This document shows positions 32,152-43,515 of a stretch of 64,000 bases of DNA, piece by piece. The position numbers and the translations under genes were made by a program. The first letter of the stretch is position 1, and each line of letters opens with the position of its first letter. The notes under the pieces were generated by a model. It ran no database searches, was not told the DNA's origin, and saw only the letters and a program-made list of their open reading frames with translations. Source of the stretch: Gnetum montanum (Eukaryota; Streptophyta; Gnetopsida; Gnetales; Gnetaceae). The stretch spans positions 228,855 through 292,854 of the forward strand of contig MNCI01011336.1 in the NCBI GenBank assembly GCA_015680685.1, in the 5' to 3' direction.

Positions 32152-32878
32152 TTAGTCAGAGTTATCATTTAGAGAATTTGACTCATCTTCCACTTCACTT
32201 GGGAAATACACTGGTTCAGCAAGATATTGCACGTAATAATACCCTCCACTGAGTTGATATTGATGGAAGAGTGGATTGTGTGTCTAGAGTTCATGAGATG
32301 ATGGATTCTGACGTGTCATCTCACAATGCTGATGAATATCTTTTGTAGTGGTGGTAAACACATCTTGATACCAGGCGAAGGACCAAGGATTCTCATAATC
32401 TAACCTCTTGCTTAAACTTGTGGTTAGATAGTAGTTAGATTGAACATCATGGTGGAAAGCAAACCATGCAGTGGTTTGAAGACTGTTAAAGTATAAAAAA
32501 TCACCATGTTCCATTGTTCTAGTCCTTGTTTGTAACCATAATGGAAAACCTGTAGGAAACTTGTTAGGCATACAACCAAATTTATTCCACCATACCTAGA
32601 AATTATCTTGATCAAAAAGTTGGTGGTAAGGAAAATCAAACTGGATTTGATAGACATGAAAGTCTTGGGGCTGAAAATATGGCTAGTCTAAACACATGAC
32701 CTCTAGGTTGGTTTCATTTAAATGTAAACAGGTTTTTAATGCTAATTGAGTTGGTATTTTAGAAGTGGTTTTGAAATAAGATCGGGTGATATTGGTCTGA
32801 CAATGCATTTGACGGAAATTTTGGACCAGTTGATCCCATTTTGGTTGATATCTTAATTGGATATTTATAATCTCTAAC
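32152..32878 (-). pseudogene. Block C: ORF X copy, start codon lost
   Basis: It is homologous to 27606-28322. The ATG is changed to ATA at 32878-32876, and stops interrupt it (for example before DNF at about 32600 and near 32280), so only pieces remain open (32571-32284). Confidence 0.75.
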
Positions 32879-32980
32879 TGGCTTATATACTGATTTGAAT
32901 ATCTACATTGCCTAATTCTTCTACTTGATCGAAGCATCCATCCTTATTGCAAAAGGAAATCTGTACAATAACACAAATGA

Positions 32981-33592
32981 TTAGTTATGATATTCTTTGG
33001 TAAGGAAATCCACCAGAGAATTTTTACTTCCATCTATATATTTAGAATCAAATGAGAAATTAGCTAAGAAAAGAGACCATTTAATTAAACACGTATGTGC
33101 CACTTTGTTTAGGTTTTTAACTTGTAAGTATTTATCAAAGTGTTTGAGATCACTGCGTCTGATGAATTTATTTTCTTGTAAAAGGATTCTGAATCTAATA
33201 ATTCCTTTAATTATAGCTAATAATTCTTTATGGGTGCTATGGTAATTTTTCTTAGCATTATTAAAAGTACTACTAGCATATCTGCATATATGGATTAGAC
33301 CATTCAGGTTTTCTTTTAATACTGCTCCCCAATATAGATCAGATGCATCTGTTTCCAAAATCAATGTACCTATTGTTGGTAGTCTTAATGGAGGTAATTT
33401 GGTACATTGTTCCTTTAATCTTTTGACTGTTTCTGTATGCTGATCTGTCCATGGTTGTGCATTTTTCTGCAGTTGCTGGTTCGGGAGTTGTCGATCTTTT
33501 GCCAGATTTTGATAAAAACCTTAGATGTAATTTAAGCAACCTAAAAATCTTTGTAACTACACTTTTTCTGTTAATGTATTTGGGAATTTTTG
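32981..33592 (-). pseudogene. Block C: viral RNase H and RT end fragment
   Basis: The minus frame at 33364-32981 is RNase H, matching block B. The RT end runs to about 33592, where similarity to block B stops (after ttgggaat). One catalytic position in the C-terminal block reads LVDFLTK. This is the right border of the viral DNA. Confidence 0.75.
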
Positions 33593-34867
33593 TTGAAGCT
33601 GAGGGTGACTTTGATTTTTCCGGAACATTTATTTCTACTACCACCTACCCCTCCCCACGGGCCATAGCTTGACCCTCGACCTCGATACTGTTTCTCGATG
33701 CATTTTTTAGGCAAACCATAAATCAATCGACATTTATTATGTGTTATGTGATGGATGCATAGTACATGAAGGTATGCATTTCATACATACATACTTATAC
33801 AAAGTTCTCTACCTTAAAAAAATTCTAAGTATATGTGATAATAGATATAAAATTTGTATAAGAATTGAACACTCTCTCGTTGGCAAGCAAGGGTGGGATC
33901 CAAGGACATATGTTTAAATAGTAAAAAGATATTTTATGTGTAAACCAACTTGTACAGAACAGTGATATGCAATTGCAATAATAAGTGCAAGGTTAAGTAT
34001 TTGATTTTTGTACAAATTTAATATCTATTATGACATATACATAGAATTTTTTAGCCTGGAAAACTTTGTATGGGTATGTATGTATGCCATGCATACCTTC
34101 ATGTGCTATGCATCTGCCACATAATAGATGTGGATCAGTTTATGGTTTGCTGATGTGCTTGGATTTGAAATATAGTACATCTTTTGCATTGTTCAATACA
34201 CTTGATCTGATTTGGAATTACATCAGTTTATGTTCTTGTTTTTTGAATTTTATTTTGATTTGGGTAATTAATCAAAAGGTAAGGTACATAGCTTCTACGA
34301 TTACTTTATGTTCTTCTGGAATATGTTTGAAGCCTAATTTTCTTGACTCACTTTTCCAATTTTCTAAATCTTAGACTAAGAATGTTCTGATTTTGCAATC
34401 ATGTTTGACTTTAACAACCATGTTGCTTCCAAGTTTGAGCACTTATGGTTGGTTGGCAGTTGTCATTAAATGAAGTCATTAAAAACTACCAACTACTTTA
34501 CTTGCTTAGCATAGCGATATGATATGAAATAGAAATTTTGTTACTTGGAAATACTTTTAAAAGTTTTTATTTTTTAACTGAAAAAATATACTTGCTGTGA
34601 GCTTTAAATTTCTTTTTGAAAATATTATAAGTGTTTTTGAGAAATACTTGCAACAAATCAATTAAGTTTGCAACTATAATATATTGATTATATTTAATGT
34701 TCTTAAATGTGGTATTCTTCTTCAATATTTCTTCTTCATGACAAAATTTAACTCTTAGATAATAAGAAAATTTGAGCCATCTAAACATTTCAACTAATAT
34801 GATCACATTCATGCTTGCTAATTGTGCATAGTAATTGATAAGGAATAGTAGCATGGAAAATTAAGGT
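33593..34867. other. Unassigned AT-rich DNA between the virus and element N
   Basis: There is no gene, RNA or repeat that I can name. Small frames here lack motifs. Confidence 0.4.
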
Positions 34868-35699
34868 TGATGAAACATGATTTATTAGGTCATGATATCG
34901 CGTACACAATATCGCGGTCTGGCTCATGATATTGTATATGCGATATCATGGTTCCCGTGTGAACCTATAAATACATAATGGGGTGCACAGGAAAAGAGTC
35001 AGCTTTCAATAGTCAGTTTAGTATTAGAGTAGGATCTTTTTCTCATTTTTCCTCTCAACTCTTTTTCCCCAGTGCATGCCCATAGTGTGATGATTATAAT
35101 TGTACGTCACCTTTATTCAAGTGTGATGTACTTGGACACACACATGACTGGAAATAAAGATTGAGATTACTTCATCATTGCAGCATTCACTTAGTTTAAT
35201 TATTTAATTGTTATTGTTATTTATTTCTTTCATGGTTAATATCTCTTCATCCTAAACTACTTAAACGCGGAATGAGTATGACTTAATAATGAGCATTCAA
35301 GTGTGACTACTTAGTATCCTAGTAGCGTACCTAGGCCATGTGCTTGGTAATCCTAGTGGTACTCGTGCATGAGGTCCAAGATGTGTATGAATGATTAAGG
35401 AACATATGCTCATCGCACTTAGGCTAGCTTAGACTCTCTTCACCCTTTCCCTCTTAGCTTAACAAGTTACTTTTCATTGCCTCTAGGAGTAGCACTAGCT
35501 TAGGACCATTTATACACCTCACTCTAGACTAAACCATATGTGACAAAGCAAATACTAGTCCAGGTGGGAAGACAATGAACTATGATCAACAAGTAAGTAT
35601 CTAGATACCACAAGTAGCCCATCTACAGAGTTTAACCAGATCGTGCATGAAACACTCATATTCGTATGGTTCAGTGTAGGGGTACCTCGCCATTCATCA
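34868..35699 (+). repeat. Element N 5' LTR
   Basis: It starts TGATGAAAC and ends cattcatca. It has a TATA box (ctataaatac, 34965-34974) and AATAAA (35153-35158). Upstream of the TATA box are palindromic gatatcg/cgatatc motifs (34893-34947). It matches the 3' LTR over its full length with many C/T differences. Confidence 0.85.
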
Positions 35700-35700
35700 T

Positions 35701-35718
35701 TGGCACCGTTGCCAAGGA
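35701..35718 (+). other. Element N primer binding site (tRNA-Asp type)
   Basis: TGGCACCGTTGCCAAGGA follows the LTR after one t. It differs from the plant tRNA-Asp site TGGCGCCGTTGCCGGGG at only a few positions and is the best preserved of the four in this window. Confidence 0.75.
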
Positions 35719-35744
35719 CAGTGTTAGTTATTTAGATTAGTTAT

Positions 35745-35906
35745 ATCATACAAGATCACTGTAANNNNNNNNNNNNNNNNNNNNNNNNNNNNNNNNNNNN
35801 NNNNNNNNNNNNNNNNNNNNNNNNNNNNNNNNNNNNNNNNNNNNNNNNNNNNNNNNNNNNNNNNNNNNNNNNNNNNNNNNNNNNNNATCATACAAGATCA
35901 CTGTAA
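35745..35906. other. Run of 122 n flanked by an exact 20-bp repeat
   Basis: The n run is 35765-35886. The 20 bases before it (35745-35764) are repeated right after it (35887-35906). The gap may hide nothing, or an unresolved repeat in the leader. Confidence 0.85.
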
Positions 35907-35993
35907 CAAAGTATTAACGATATATCTTTCAGGAAAAAAATAAATATAAATAATAATAATAATTGCAATTAAATCAGAGACAAATTTACAACT

Positions 35994-38018
35994 ATGTCTC
36001 TCTCGCAAGACTATGATAATGCAACAACTACTAATGCAATTCATTGGAGAACCAATGAATTATATAATGATGAAGATGAAGTTTGGAGTATCTAATCTGA
36101 TGTAGGGGTTTCCTATGAACATAAACTAAGACAACATCATCCCAACTCACGAATGCATAACATACCTAGTGATGATGAACCCCTACTGGCCACTACAAGT
36201 CCAACAGAAATACAAGAGGCGGTTCGAATATCCCACAGGCATCGCAAGGAAAGTTGTCTACCTAGGCTTGATTTAAACAACTTTCCCAACTTCACAGGAG
36301 GCTATGATTCATATCTACAACAGCATATAAAAGCCTTCTATGATGCCTATGTATGGAATAATATTGATAATGGGTGGAAAAACCTTAAGCTCTTTCCTAT
36401 GACACTCATTGGCCAAACAAAAGTGTGGTACAGATTGTTAAAACCAAAATCAATCTGTAGTTGCCAAACAATGGTAGAACTCTTTACTGAACAATATCAA
36501 ACCTATGCCAAAGTGTTGGCCTTGAAGAGACAAATCCAAGAATGGAAACAAGAGTAACATGAACCCTTGGACATGGCCTTAGAAAGATATTATGCATTGT
36601 TAAACAGCTACCTAGGCCATGGGTTCTCTGAGGAAAGGCTAATGTATCACATCATGGATGGGCTCTATAATGAAACAAGGGAAACCCTAGGGATGTATGC
36701 CGTAGGTCAACTATATGAACTATGGACCCACCAATTTCAAGAGCTTCTTAAGTAGGTAGCAAAAGAAGAATGGGAAATGGCTAAATGGTAGAATGCTGAA
36801 AAATCTCAACAGGCCCAAAAATTAATAAGAGCCCATGATTATGAAGAGGAGAAATCAACTCACCTCAAGGAGTTGGAACCATCTTTGCTAGTACTACAAT
36901 CATTGGATGAAATTAAGGCAAAGATCAATAAGATGGAGTGGATGCATGAAAAATGTAGAGAATATGCCAACATCATTGGAGGTAGAGTTATGACAACCCA
37001 AGAAATAAGACAAAACACCTTTAGATGATCGGAAAGAAGGGTTGAAGAGAATAAGAACTTAACTACCAATCATATGTATCAATGTAACATTTGCCTGTAT
37101 GATCACTCTAAGGACCAATGTCCAATCTTGTCACATTTACATGAGCATTGGGAAAAAATGTTACATCTAGAGTTCATGTAGAAATACTATGTTCAATCAT
37201 AGTGGCAACAATCCCAGTCATGGGGGAGACCATCCCCAAACTAGTTACACCTTTCATACCATCCAAACCTAAGTGCTTATCAAGTTCAACATCCTGTTTC
37301 CCCAACTGGGTCAACATCTTCTACCTCACCACATTATTATTATTGTCCTCAATACTATCAACCCATATCGTCTCCAACAGGACCACCACCTCGTGTACAT
37401 TATACCTCTCCTCAATTTCGACATTATCATCCTTCACCTCCTTCTACATCGCCACCAAGTGTTCTAGAAGGTTTTGCAACACAACATCAACCCATGAACG
37501 TTACTTATGTTTCTACTGTCAATAGCAGTGAGAATCCTCCAGAACATCATAGGCGTCCCTTCTTTAGACATGACCATAGAAAGGGACACCATAGTTCAGA
37601 AACCACTACATCTGCCAACTTAGCATAAGTCCAACACTGTGGTGCATCTTCCTCTTTGAACCCAATGCCTCATGTTACCTTATTAAGGCCACCATTCAAT
37701 ACTCCAACAACTATGCAACACAATGAATATAGCGACATGGGGAGACATGTTGATCCTTGCATACCATCTTATGGTCACAAGTACCATAGTGGATCAAATC
37801 CTTATAAATTAACCACATCTTCTAACTTGCCTCACTATGTCAACTCTAATCAAGTGTCTGAACCCTAATGGGGTAAGTATGACTAGGTTTCAATATTTCC
37901 AACATGCAAGGATCCCAACCTTCCATTTATTAATTCTAGCCATGCTCAACCATTTAGTTATGGGGGTATCCCCCATTCTAACAACAACAGAATTAATAAA
38001 TGTTTTCCTTTTCTTTGA
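35994..38018 (+). pseudogene. Element N gag with long Pro/Ser/Tyr-rich tail
   Basis: One frame of about 674 codons without a frameshift starts MSLSQDYDNATTTNA. The capsid-like core is LDLNNFPNFTGGYDSYLQQH, then VWYRLLKPKS, TEQYQTYAKV and GHGFSEERLMYHIMDGL. The zinc knuckle CNICLYDHSKDQC (CX2CX3HX4C) lies at 37083-37121. An unusual tail of roughly 290 residues follows, rich in Pro, Ser, Tyr, His and Gln (STSPHYYYCPQYYQPIS), homologous to the tails in P and M1. Eleven in-frame stops are TAA, TAG or TGA, each reachable from a Gln or Arg codon by one C-to-T change. Confidence 0.85.
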
Positions 38019-39342
38019 TTTTACAACTTTTTGTTTTCTAATTCTTGACCTTTTAATTTATTTCTTTATCTTTCTGTGTTTTTATCTTTTTATGAGTAAT
38101 CTCATCTATGAATAAAGTACTCATGTGACTCATTGGTTGAGATGATGTTCTATGCTATCAAGTCTCAGGTGACTAATTACTTAAATAGCGAGCCCAGAAC
38201 ATCCACCTACCCATTCCATTAGTAAGAGGTTCTACCCTGGGTACAATGATATTCCTAATCATTAAAACTTAAAGTAACCTTGTGTTATTATACCTAGAGC
38301 AAAGAAGGATGGACCAAGAAGTAATGACTAGGGTGTGACATCAAGGGGACTTGTGGATTCTCTTTGGTGACATTTGTAGAAGTTATCATGAAGCTTTGTT
38401 GTACTAAGATCCTTGTAGATCTAATGAAAAATGGGATTAAGAGTAATCAAAAGGTACTCAATCAAGGAAACTCAATGCTATTCTAGGGGGTCCCACTGGA
38501 AAGACATGCACCCATGCCTAAAGGTAGGTAGCTTCTTTAGCTTAAGCATTCATTCAAAAAAAAAGAGAAAAAAAGAGTACCACAAAGCAAGATCACTCTT
38601 CCCTTGTACGAAATGCCAAGTGATCGTACGCCTTGCCATCATGATGCTCTCATTATTGTCTATCATTGGATGAAGCAATGCGAGGTCACTGATCGAGGGA
38701 ATGAGCTTGGTCTTGAGTTTTGAGTGATAAGGTAATGACACATTAATCATGCCTTACATTGAGGATTCATTGTGTCCTAAGTTAGTTACCTCATGTCCCA
38801 ATCTCTGCAATCCCTTCTACAATTCACCTCATCTTGCTATTCATGAAATTGTGACTTGTGTCTTGTGTAGCATTGAATTCATACCTCATCACGGTGGTAT
38901 CTACATGTGTGTGTTTTCTGGAACTGGTGTGAATTACAATTAACCCTTCTAGTACCTATGGACATTTTAAGGTGTGGTTACACAAGGGAATTATATGTTA
39001 GAACCTACTTTGGGGAGGATCCACTTGCATGACTTCTGTAATTTGCACTTGTCCCAAATTACCCTCACATCATTTTACATCCTCTGATTATTACATTACC
39101 AACATTCTTCTTTCCCTTATCATCCTTTCGGTTCAAATGTTCCTATGTACCAACACATGTCCTTTTTCCTCATACTCTTCATGACTTCCATCATCATATT
39201 TTACACCATTATCCTATCTGTGCCTTTAGGCCTAATCAATATTACCCTAAACCCTTTACATCAACTTCAAATTTGTCATTTTTGAGTTAGGAATTTCAAA
39301 AAAATTATCCACTTTTTTTCTAAGTACCCTACTTCAAACAGG
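38019..39342. other. Non-coding gap between gag and ORF2 where pol is expected
   Basis: No pol motif was recognised in any frame. Scattered small frames only. Confidence 0.55.
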
Positions 39343-39400
39343 CCACAATATCACATATGCGATATCGTGTTCCACGAAAACTATAAATATGCCCCCCACC
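39343..39400 (+). promoter_or_regulatory. LTR-like promoter core upstream of ORF2 in element N
   Basis: The block atatgcgatatc (39355-39366), then ttcc-cg-aa and ctataaatat (39381-39390) repeats the order in the element's own LTR (atatgcgatatc at 34936-34947, TATA at 34965). TATA spacing is 14 bp against 17 bp. Similarity does not extend clearly beyond the TATA box. It lies about 500 bp before the ORF2 ATG. Confidence 0.55.
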
Positions 39401-39572
39401 CCCTGCGAACGTCAACATCGTTTACAACTGTTCATGCAGGGGAGTTTTTCAAATTTTCTTCTATGACTTACGATTGTGTATCTCTTGTTCCAATAGTCAT
39501 AACTTGCTTGCTAGTGCTCTGATTTTCATTTTGCTAGAACCTATATGAACTTGGAGTGTTCAACTTAGTCAT

Positions 39573-39582
39573 GGGGGAGGGG
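39573..39582 (+). other. Internal polypurine tract upstream of ORF2
   Basis: gggggagggg, preceded by tagtcat, resembles the 3' tract (aatcgtgggggta, 42670-42681). A worn equivalent starts the window at position 3. It may act as, or be a remnant of, a second plus-strand primer. Confidence 0.45.
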
Positions 39583-39896
39583 TACACTCTAAATTATGCA
39601 TAGATGTTTCAAAGTTTGTCATCATCCAAAGGACACTATCAAGGGTAATTAATTATACAAAAATGATCAACATGTGCCAAAAACAACTTCATCTCCTCAC
39701 TTATACTAGGAAATTAAAATTTTGAAGCCACCTAATCAAAGTGGGTCAAATATTAAAACTTTTTAGAGACATTTTCACAAAAAATTCCTAACTTTAAATC
39801 ACATGGAATAAGAGATGAATCCATTAAGGCAAGAAGTAAGGTATAACTTAACTTTGGTAAGCAACCTTACTAATGACTAACCCCATGTGATTGAAG

Positions 39897-42480
39897 ATGG
39901 TGCCAAAGCATGGAAAACAAGAAGGACCCTCTCAAGATGTGTCCAAGTAATCCAAGAGAGGCAGAAGACAAGCGTCTCCTGAACAACGTGTAGAGTAGGA
40001 GGTGCAATCATTTAGCATCCATCAAGAGATTCTTGCTACTATACAATCGAGATAGGTAGAAGGAGGATCTACTACAACACCTAAATAGGGACAATAGCTC
40101 ATATTTCCCCCAGAATGTGTTTAGGCCATGCATGAAAAGTCCATGTTGGCTATAGTGATCGTGGAATGGAACTTTGGACCTTTCATGAAATTTGCTCCTG
40201 AGGCTATTAGGGAGCAACTCAAAAGGTCTCCATTATGGCCTATCTTCTTTGAAAGTGGTGCTTGGTACTTAGGAGAAACATACCAATTTTAGCACAATAA
40301 GGAAGAAGGAACCATAGTCAACATTTGTGATGTGTCTGTAGATTTTTCCACCAAGGCCATCTTGGAAATGTTGAACCTTTTGAATGTAGGACCAAAAATT
40401 GCTCACATGTCGACTCACTCTGATGCTAATGCACAAAGAGTTTGGTTGGATAGGGCATACAACAAAGAAGATAAGACATATGGAGAGTTGACATTGGAAG
40501 AAAGGATATACTTAAAGATTGGTGCTTATCACATCTTCCCCACAAGAGGATTAAAAAGAATCTCAATATATGCAGTAAGAAGAAGTGTAATATTGATGGG
40601 AAAGGCTAATGCTAACCTTCCTCATCTATATCTCATGGAGAACTTGTGGTGGTTTGAAGAACACAAGATAGGGAAGTTCCAATTGCCCTTCCCTTGTCTC
40701 ATTAGGAACCTGTGCAAATGTGCTGGTATTCTGGGGTACACCAATGATGTCCTTAAAAGAGCCTAGAATGCTTTGTTTGCTGAACTGCTAAAGCCACTAG
40801 CTTCGAGGAAAAGTGTTGGTGAGACACTAGATCCAGAGCAAGAGCAAGAATAGATGGTGGAGCCCACTACAACTCAAACTACAGAGCCTAGACAACTTTC
40901 AAGAATGGGACCTAGTCAACAACAAAAAGCAGGGACCAGCACGAGTTAGCAAGATCAACCGCCACCACTGCCATAGGGTTATTGAACATCAATGAGATGG
41001 TCAGTTAGGGAAGTTTTGTTGATGCTAATATCTTCCACATCATCGACGACACCATACGGTCCATAGTTTCTATTGATTATGCACAGGGGAAGGTGTCCAT
41101 CCAAACAGGAGGAGGGGAGTCTTATTGGTCACAATAGATTTCAGGAAACGTTGTGTCTTTCTAGGTGCAATTGAAAATAGGTGAAGGGGCCATAGTGATG
41201 GTCATGCAACACCAGGATGCAGTCGAAGCTATAGAAGTGGTCATAGACCACATCATAGAATCTCTTAATGTTCCTATTGTGCCACCAGAAGATTTCATAG
41301 GAGCACAAGATGCTCAAACTTTGGTCGGTCCCTCAATGACTCTTGCAGAGCATGAGGATGTCCTTGATCGATTGCTACAAATAGGACAAGTAATGATGTC
41401 CTTGTTTGAAATTCCACAAGATGTCATGGCAGTAGAATCAGACCTCATCTCCACCAAAGGAAAGCTGGTCATGGTAGATATTAGGGCCGACCATGTGGAA
41501 GAAAAGTTGACAAGACTCCAGGAGAGGCTCATCACCCTGCAAGTTGCATAGTGGAACCCATCTTAGTTTGTTCTTGTAGACTAGCTGGGCACTTTCAGGA
41601 TGGAGCATCTTAATAAAATGTTAGCAGACAATAAAAGAGTGGTGGAGGAGAAAGAGAAGGCTGATTGGGAGGCCTCCAAGGCACAAATACAAACCTACAT
41701 GCACACCAAGGCACTTAGAGCCTTACAAGATGAAATAAGCACGTGGCAAAACAAAGCCAAGTGGCATGAAAAGTTAAAGGAGCACTTTAGAGACTAGGTG
41801 GGAATGTACAAGAAAATCATAAAAAAGGAGATCCATATGGCCAAGGCCCACATCAACACTTTCAGTGCTCAACACACTACTTGGTGGGCCATATTGGACA
41901 CATGCATTTGTCCACTAGGAAAAACTTAAAAGTCGGGACCTGTAGATTTAAGACCTCACAGAGTACATGGAATTGGCAAACCTGTGGTATGCCAATCTAG
42001 CCATGTTGAAAGTAGGACACCTGAGAATAGAGCTCAAGAAGCAGGTAGGTACCACCTACACCAAATATGAAGTAGAATATGTGGAACACAAGAAAATGTT
42101 GCAGAAGTTAGAAGTTGTAAATTCTAAAATAGAGGTGGTTAGAACCAGCTACCAAGGCCAGAGAGATGTTGTAGCAAACTTGGCTCAACAACTTACAGAT
42201 TTTCAAGAGTATAGGGATAAAGCTAGAGGCTATAAGGAGGAACAACAATTGTTTGTGGCCTAGTACGTTAAAGAAAATAAGATGTTCCTGCAACTACCAT
42301 GTCCATGGGAGGTGCCAACTCTATCAAACATTGGAGCATCAGTATGGATGGCACAGGATCCCTAAATGGAAGAGGAAAAGCTCCAGGAACTACTTCAAAG
42401 TCATCAAAATCCAAAACCTAGAGCAGGGGACAAAGGGAAGCAACCCATGGAGGAGCCATTGCCACCTGGAACCACATGAG
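39897..42480 (+). pseudogene. Element N ORF2: unassigned protein with globular N-terminus and coiled-coil C-terminus
   Basis: It starts MVPKHGKQEGPSQDVSK with a basic patch (SKRGRRQAS). The globular block (about 40160-40770) contains FAPEAIREQLKRSPLWPIFF, IYLKIGAYHIFPTRGLKRIS and LPFPCLIRNLCKCAGILGY. After a Gln-rich linker with stops, a long helical half (41165-42480) has charged heptad-like runs (HLNKMLADNKRVVEEKEKAD). The position after pol and before the 3' LTR is that of the env-like or extra ORF of Athila elements. It has no transmembrane segment that I can see. Homologues lie at 406-3195, 4300-6060 and 44990-47964. Function unknown; stops and a frame change make this copy inactive. Confidence 0.7.
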
Positions 42481-42681
42481 CCAAATAAAGTGTAAAATTT
42501 TACAATTTTGTAATTTTGTAAGTTTGTGTTGTATCCCAACTTTGTTCTATTGAGTTCTCCACTATAGCATGAATAAATCCCTAGTTAGTTAATAATCCCA
42601 TACCTGTCCACTATGTAATCAATGGGGCTTGTTCTCATTTTGTTTAACTCAAGGACGAGTTTTCATTCAATCGTGGGGGTA

Positions 42682-43515
42682 TGATGAATCGTGATTCATT
42701 AGGTCATGATATCGCACCCGTGATATTGTGGTCTGGCTCACAATATTGTATACATGATATTGTGGTTCCCATGTGAGCATATAAATACACAATGGGGTGC
42801 ATGGGAAAGGAGTCATTTTTCAATAGTTAGTTTAGTATTAGAGTAGGATCTTTTTGTCATTTTTTCCTCTCAACTCTTTTTCCCTAGTGCATGCTTACAG
42901 TGCAAGGATTGTAATTGTACGACACCTTTATTCAAGTGTGACATACTTGGACATGCACATGATCGGAAATAAAGATCGAGATTACTTCATCATTGTAACA
43001 TTCACTTATTTTAATTATTTAATTGTTATTATTATTTATTGCTTTCATAGTTAATATCTCTTCACCCTAAACTTCTTAAATGCAGATTGAGTACGACTTA
43101 ATCACAAGCATTCAAGTGTGACTACTTAGTATCCCAATAGCATACCTAGGCCATGTGCTTGGTAATCCCAATAGTAGTCATGCATGAGGTCTAAGATGTG
43201 TATGGATGATTAAGGAATAGATGCTCATCGCTCTTAGGCTAACTTAGACTCCCTTCACCCTTTCCCTCTTAGCTCAACAAGTTACTTTCCATTACCTCTA
43301 GGAGTAGCACAAGCTTAGGACCACATCATACACCTCACTATGGACTAAACCATACGTGACAAAGTAAATACTAGTCTAGGTGGGAAGACAGTGAACTGCA
43401 ATCAACGAGTAACTATATAGATACCACAACTAGCCCATTTGCAGAGTTCGATTCGATCGTGCATGAAATGCTTGTATTTGTATAGTTGAGTGTAGGGGTA
43501 CCTTGCCACTCATCA
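42682..43515 (+). repeat. Element N 3' LTR
   Basis: It starts TGATGAATC after a polypurine tract (gtgggggta, 42673-42681) and ends cactcatca. TATA (ataaatac) is near 42781. It pairs with the 5' LTR. Confidence 0.85.

Larger units (their letters stand above)
24145..33592. mobile_element. Endogenous pararetrovirus (Caulimoviridae-type), three-block rearranged array
   Basis: Block A (-) is 24145-25428, block B (+) is about 25428-28679 and block C (-) is 28680-33592. Together they show a 30K-type movement protein, gag/coat with a zinc knuckle, aspartic protease, RT, RNase H, an intergenic promoter region and a tRNA-Met-type primer site, with no LTRs and no integrase: the caulimovirid gene set. 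Blocks B and C form an inverted repeat with arms of about 1.8 kb (26.89-28.68 and 31.80-33.59 kb). A second inverted repeat of about 110 bp (24262-24375 against 25427-25540) marks the A/B junction. The genome is scattered, interrupted by stops and incomplete. The lineage is probably one of the gymnosperm endogenous groups; this needs a phylogeny. Confidence 0.88.
34868..43515 (+). mobile_element. Element N: LTR-complete non-autonomous Ty3-type element (gag + ORF2, no pol)
   Basis: The LTRs are 34868-35699 and 42682-43515. They are flanked by aaggt (34863-34867) and aaggc (43516-43520), a near-perfect 5-bp target duplication. The order is LTR, tRNA-Asp-type PBS, gag (35994-38018), non-coding gap with an internal promoter-like core, ORF2 (39897-42480), polypurine tract, LTR. 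No protease, RT, RNase H or integrase motif was found anywhere inside. A run of 122 n lies in the leader. It must have depended on a related autonomous element such as M. Confidence 0.85.
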
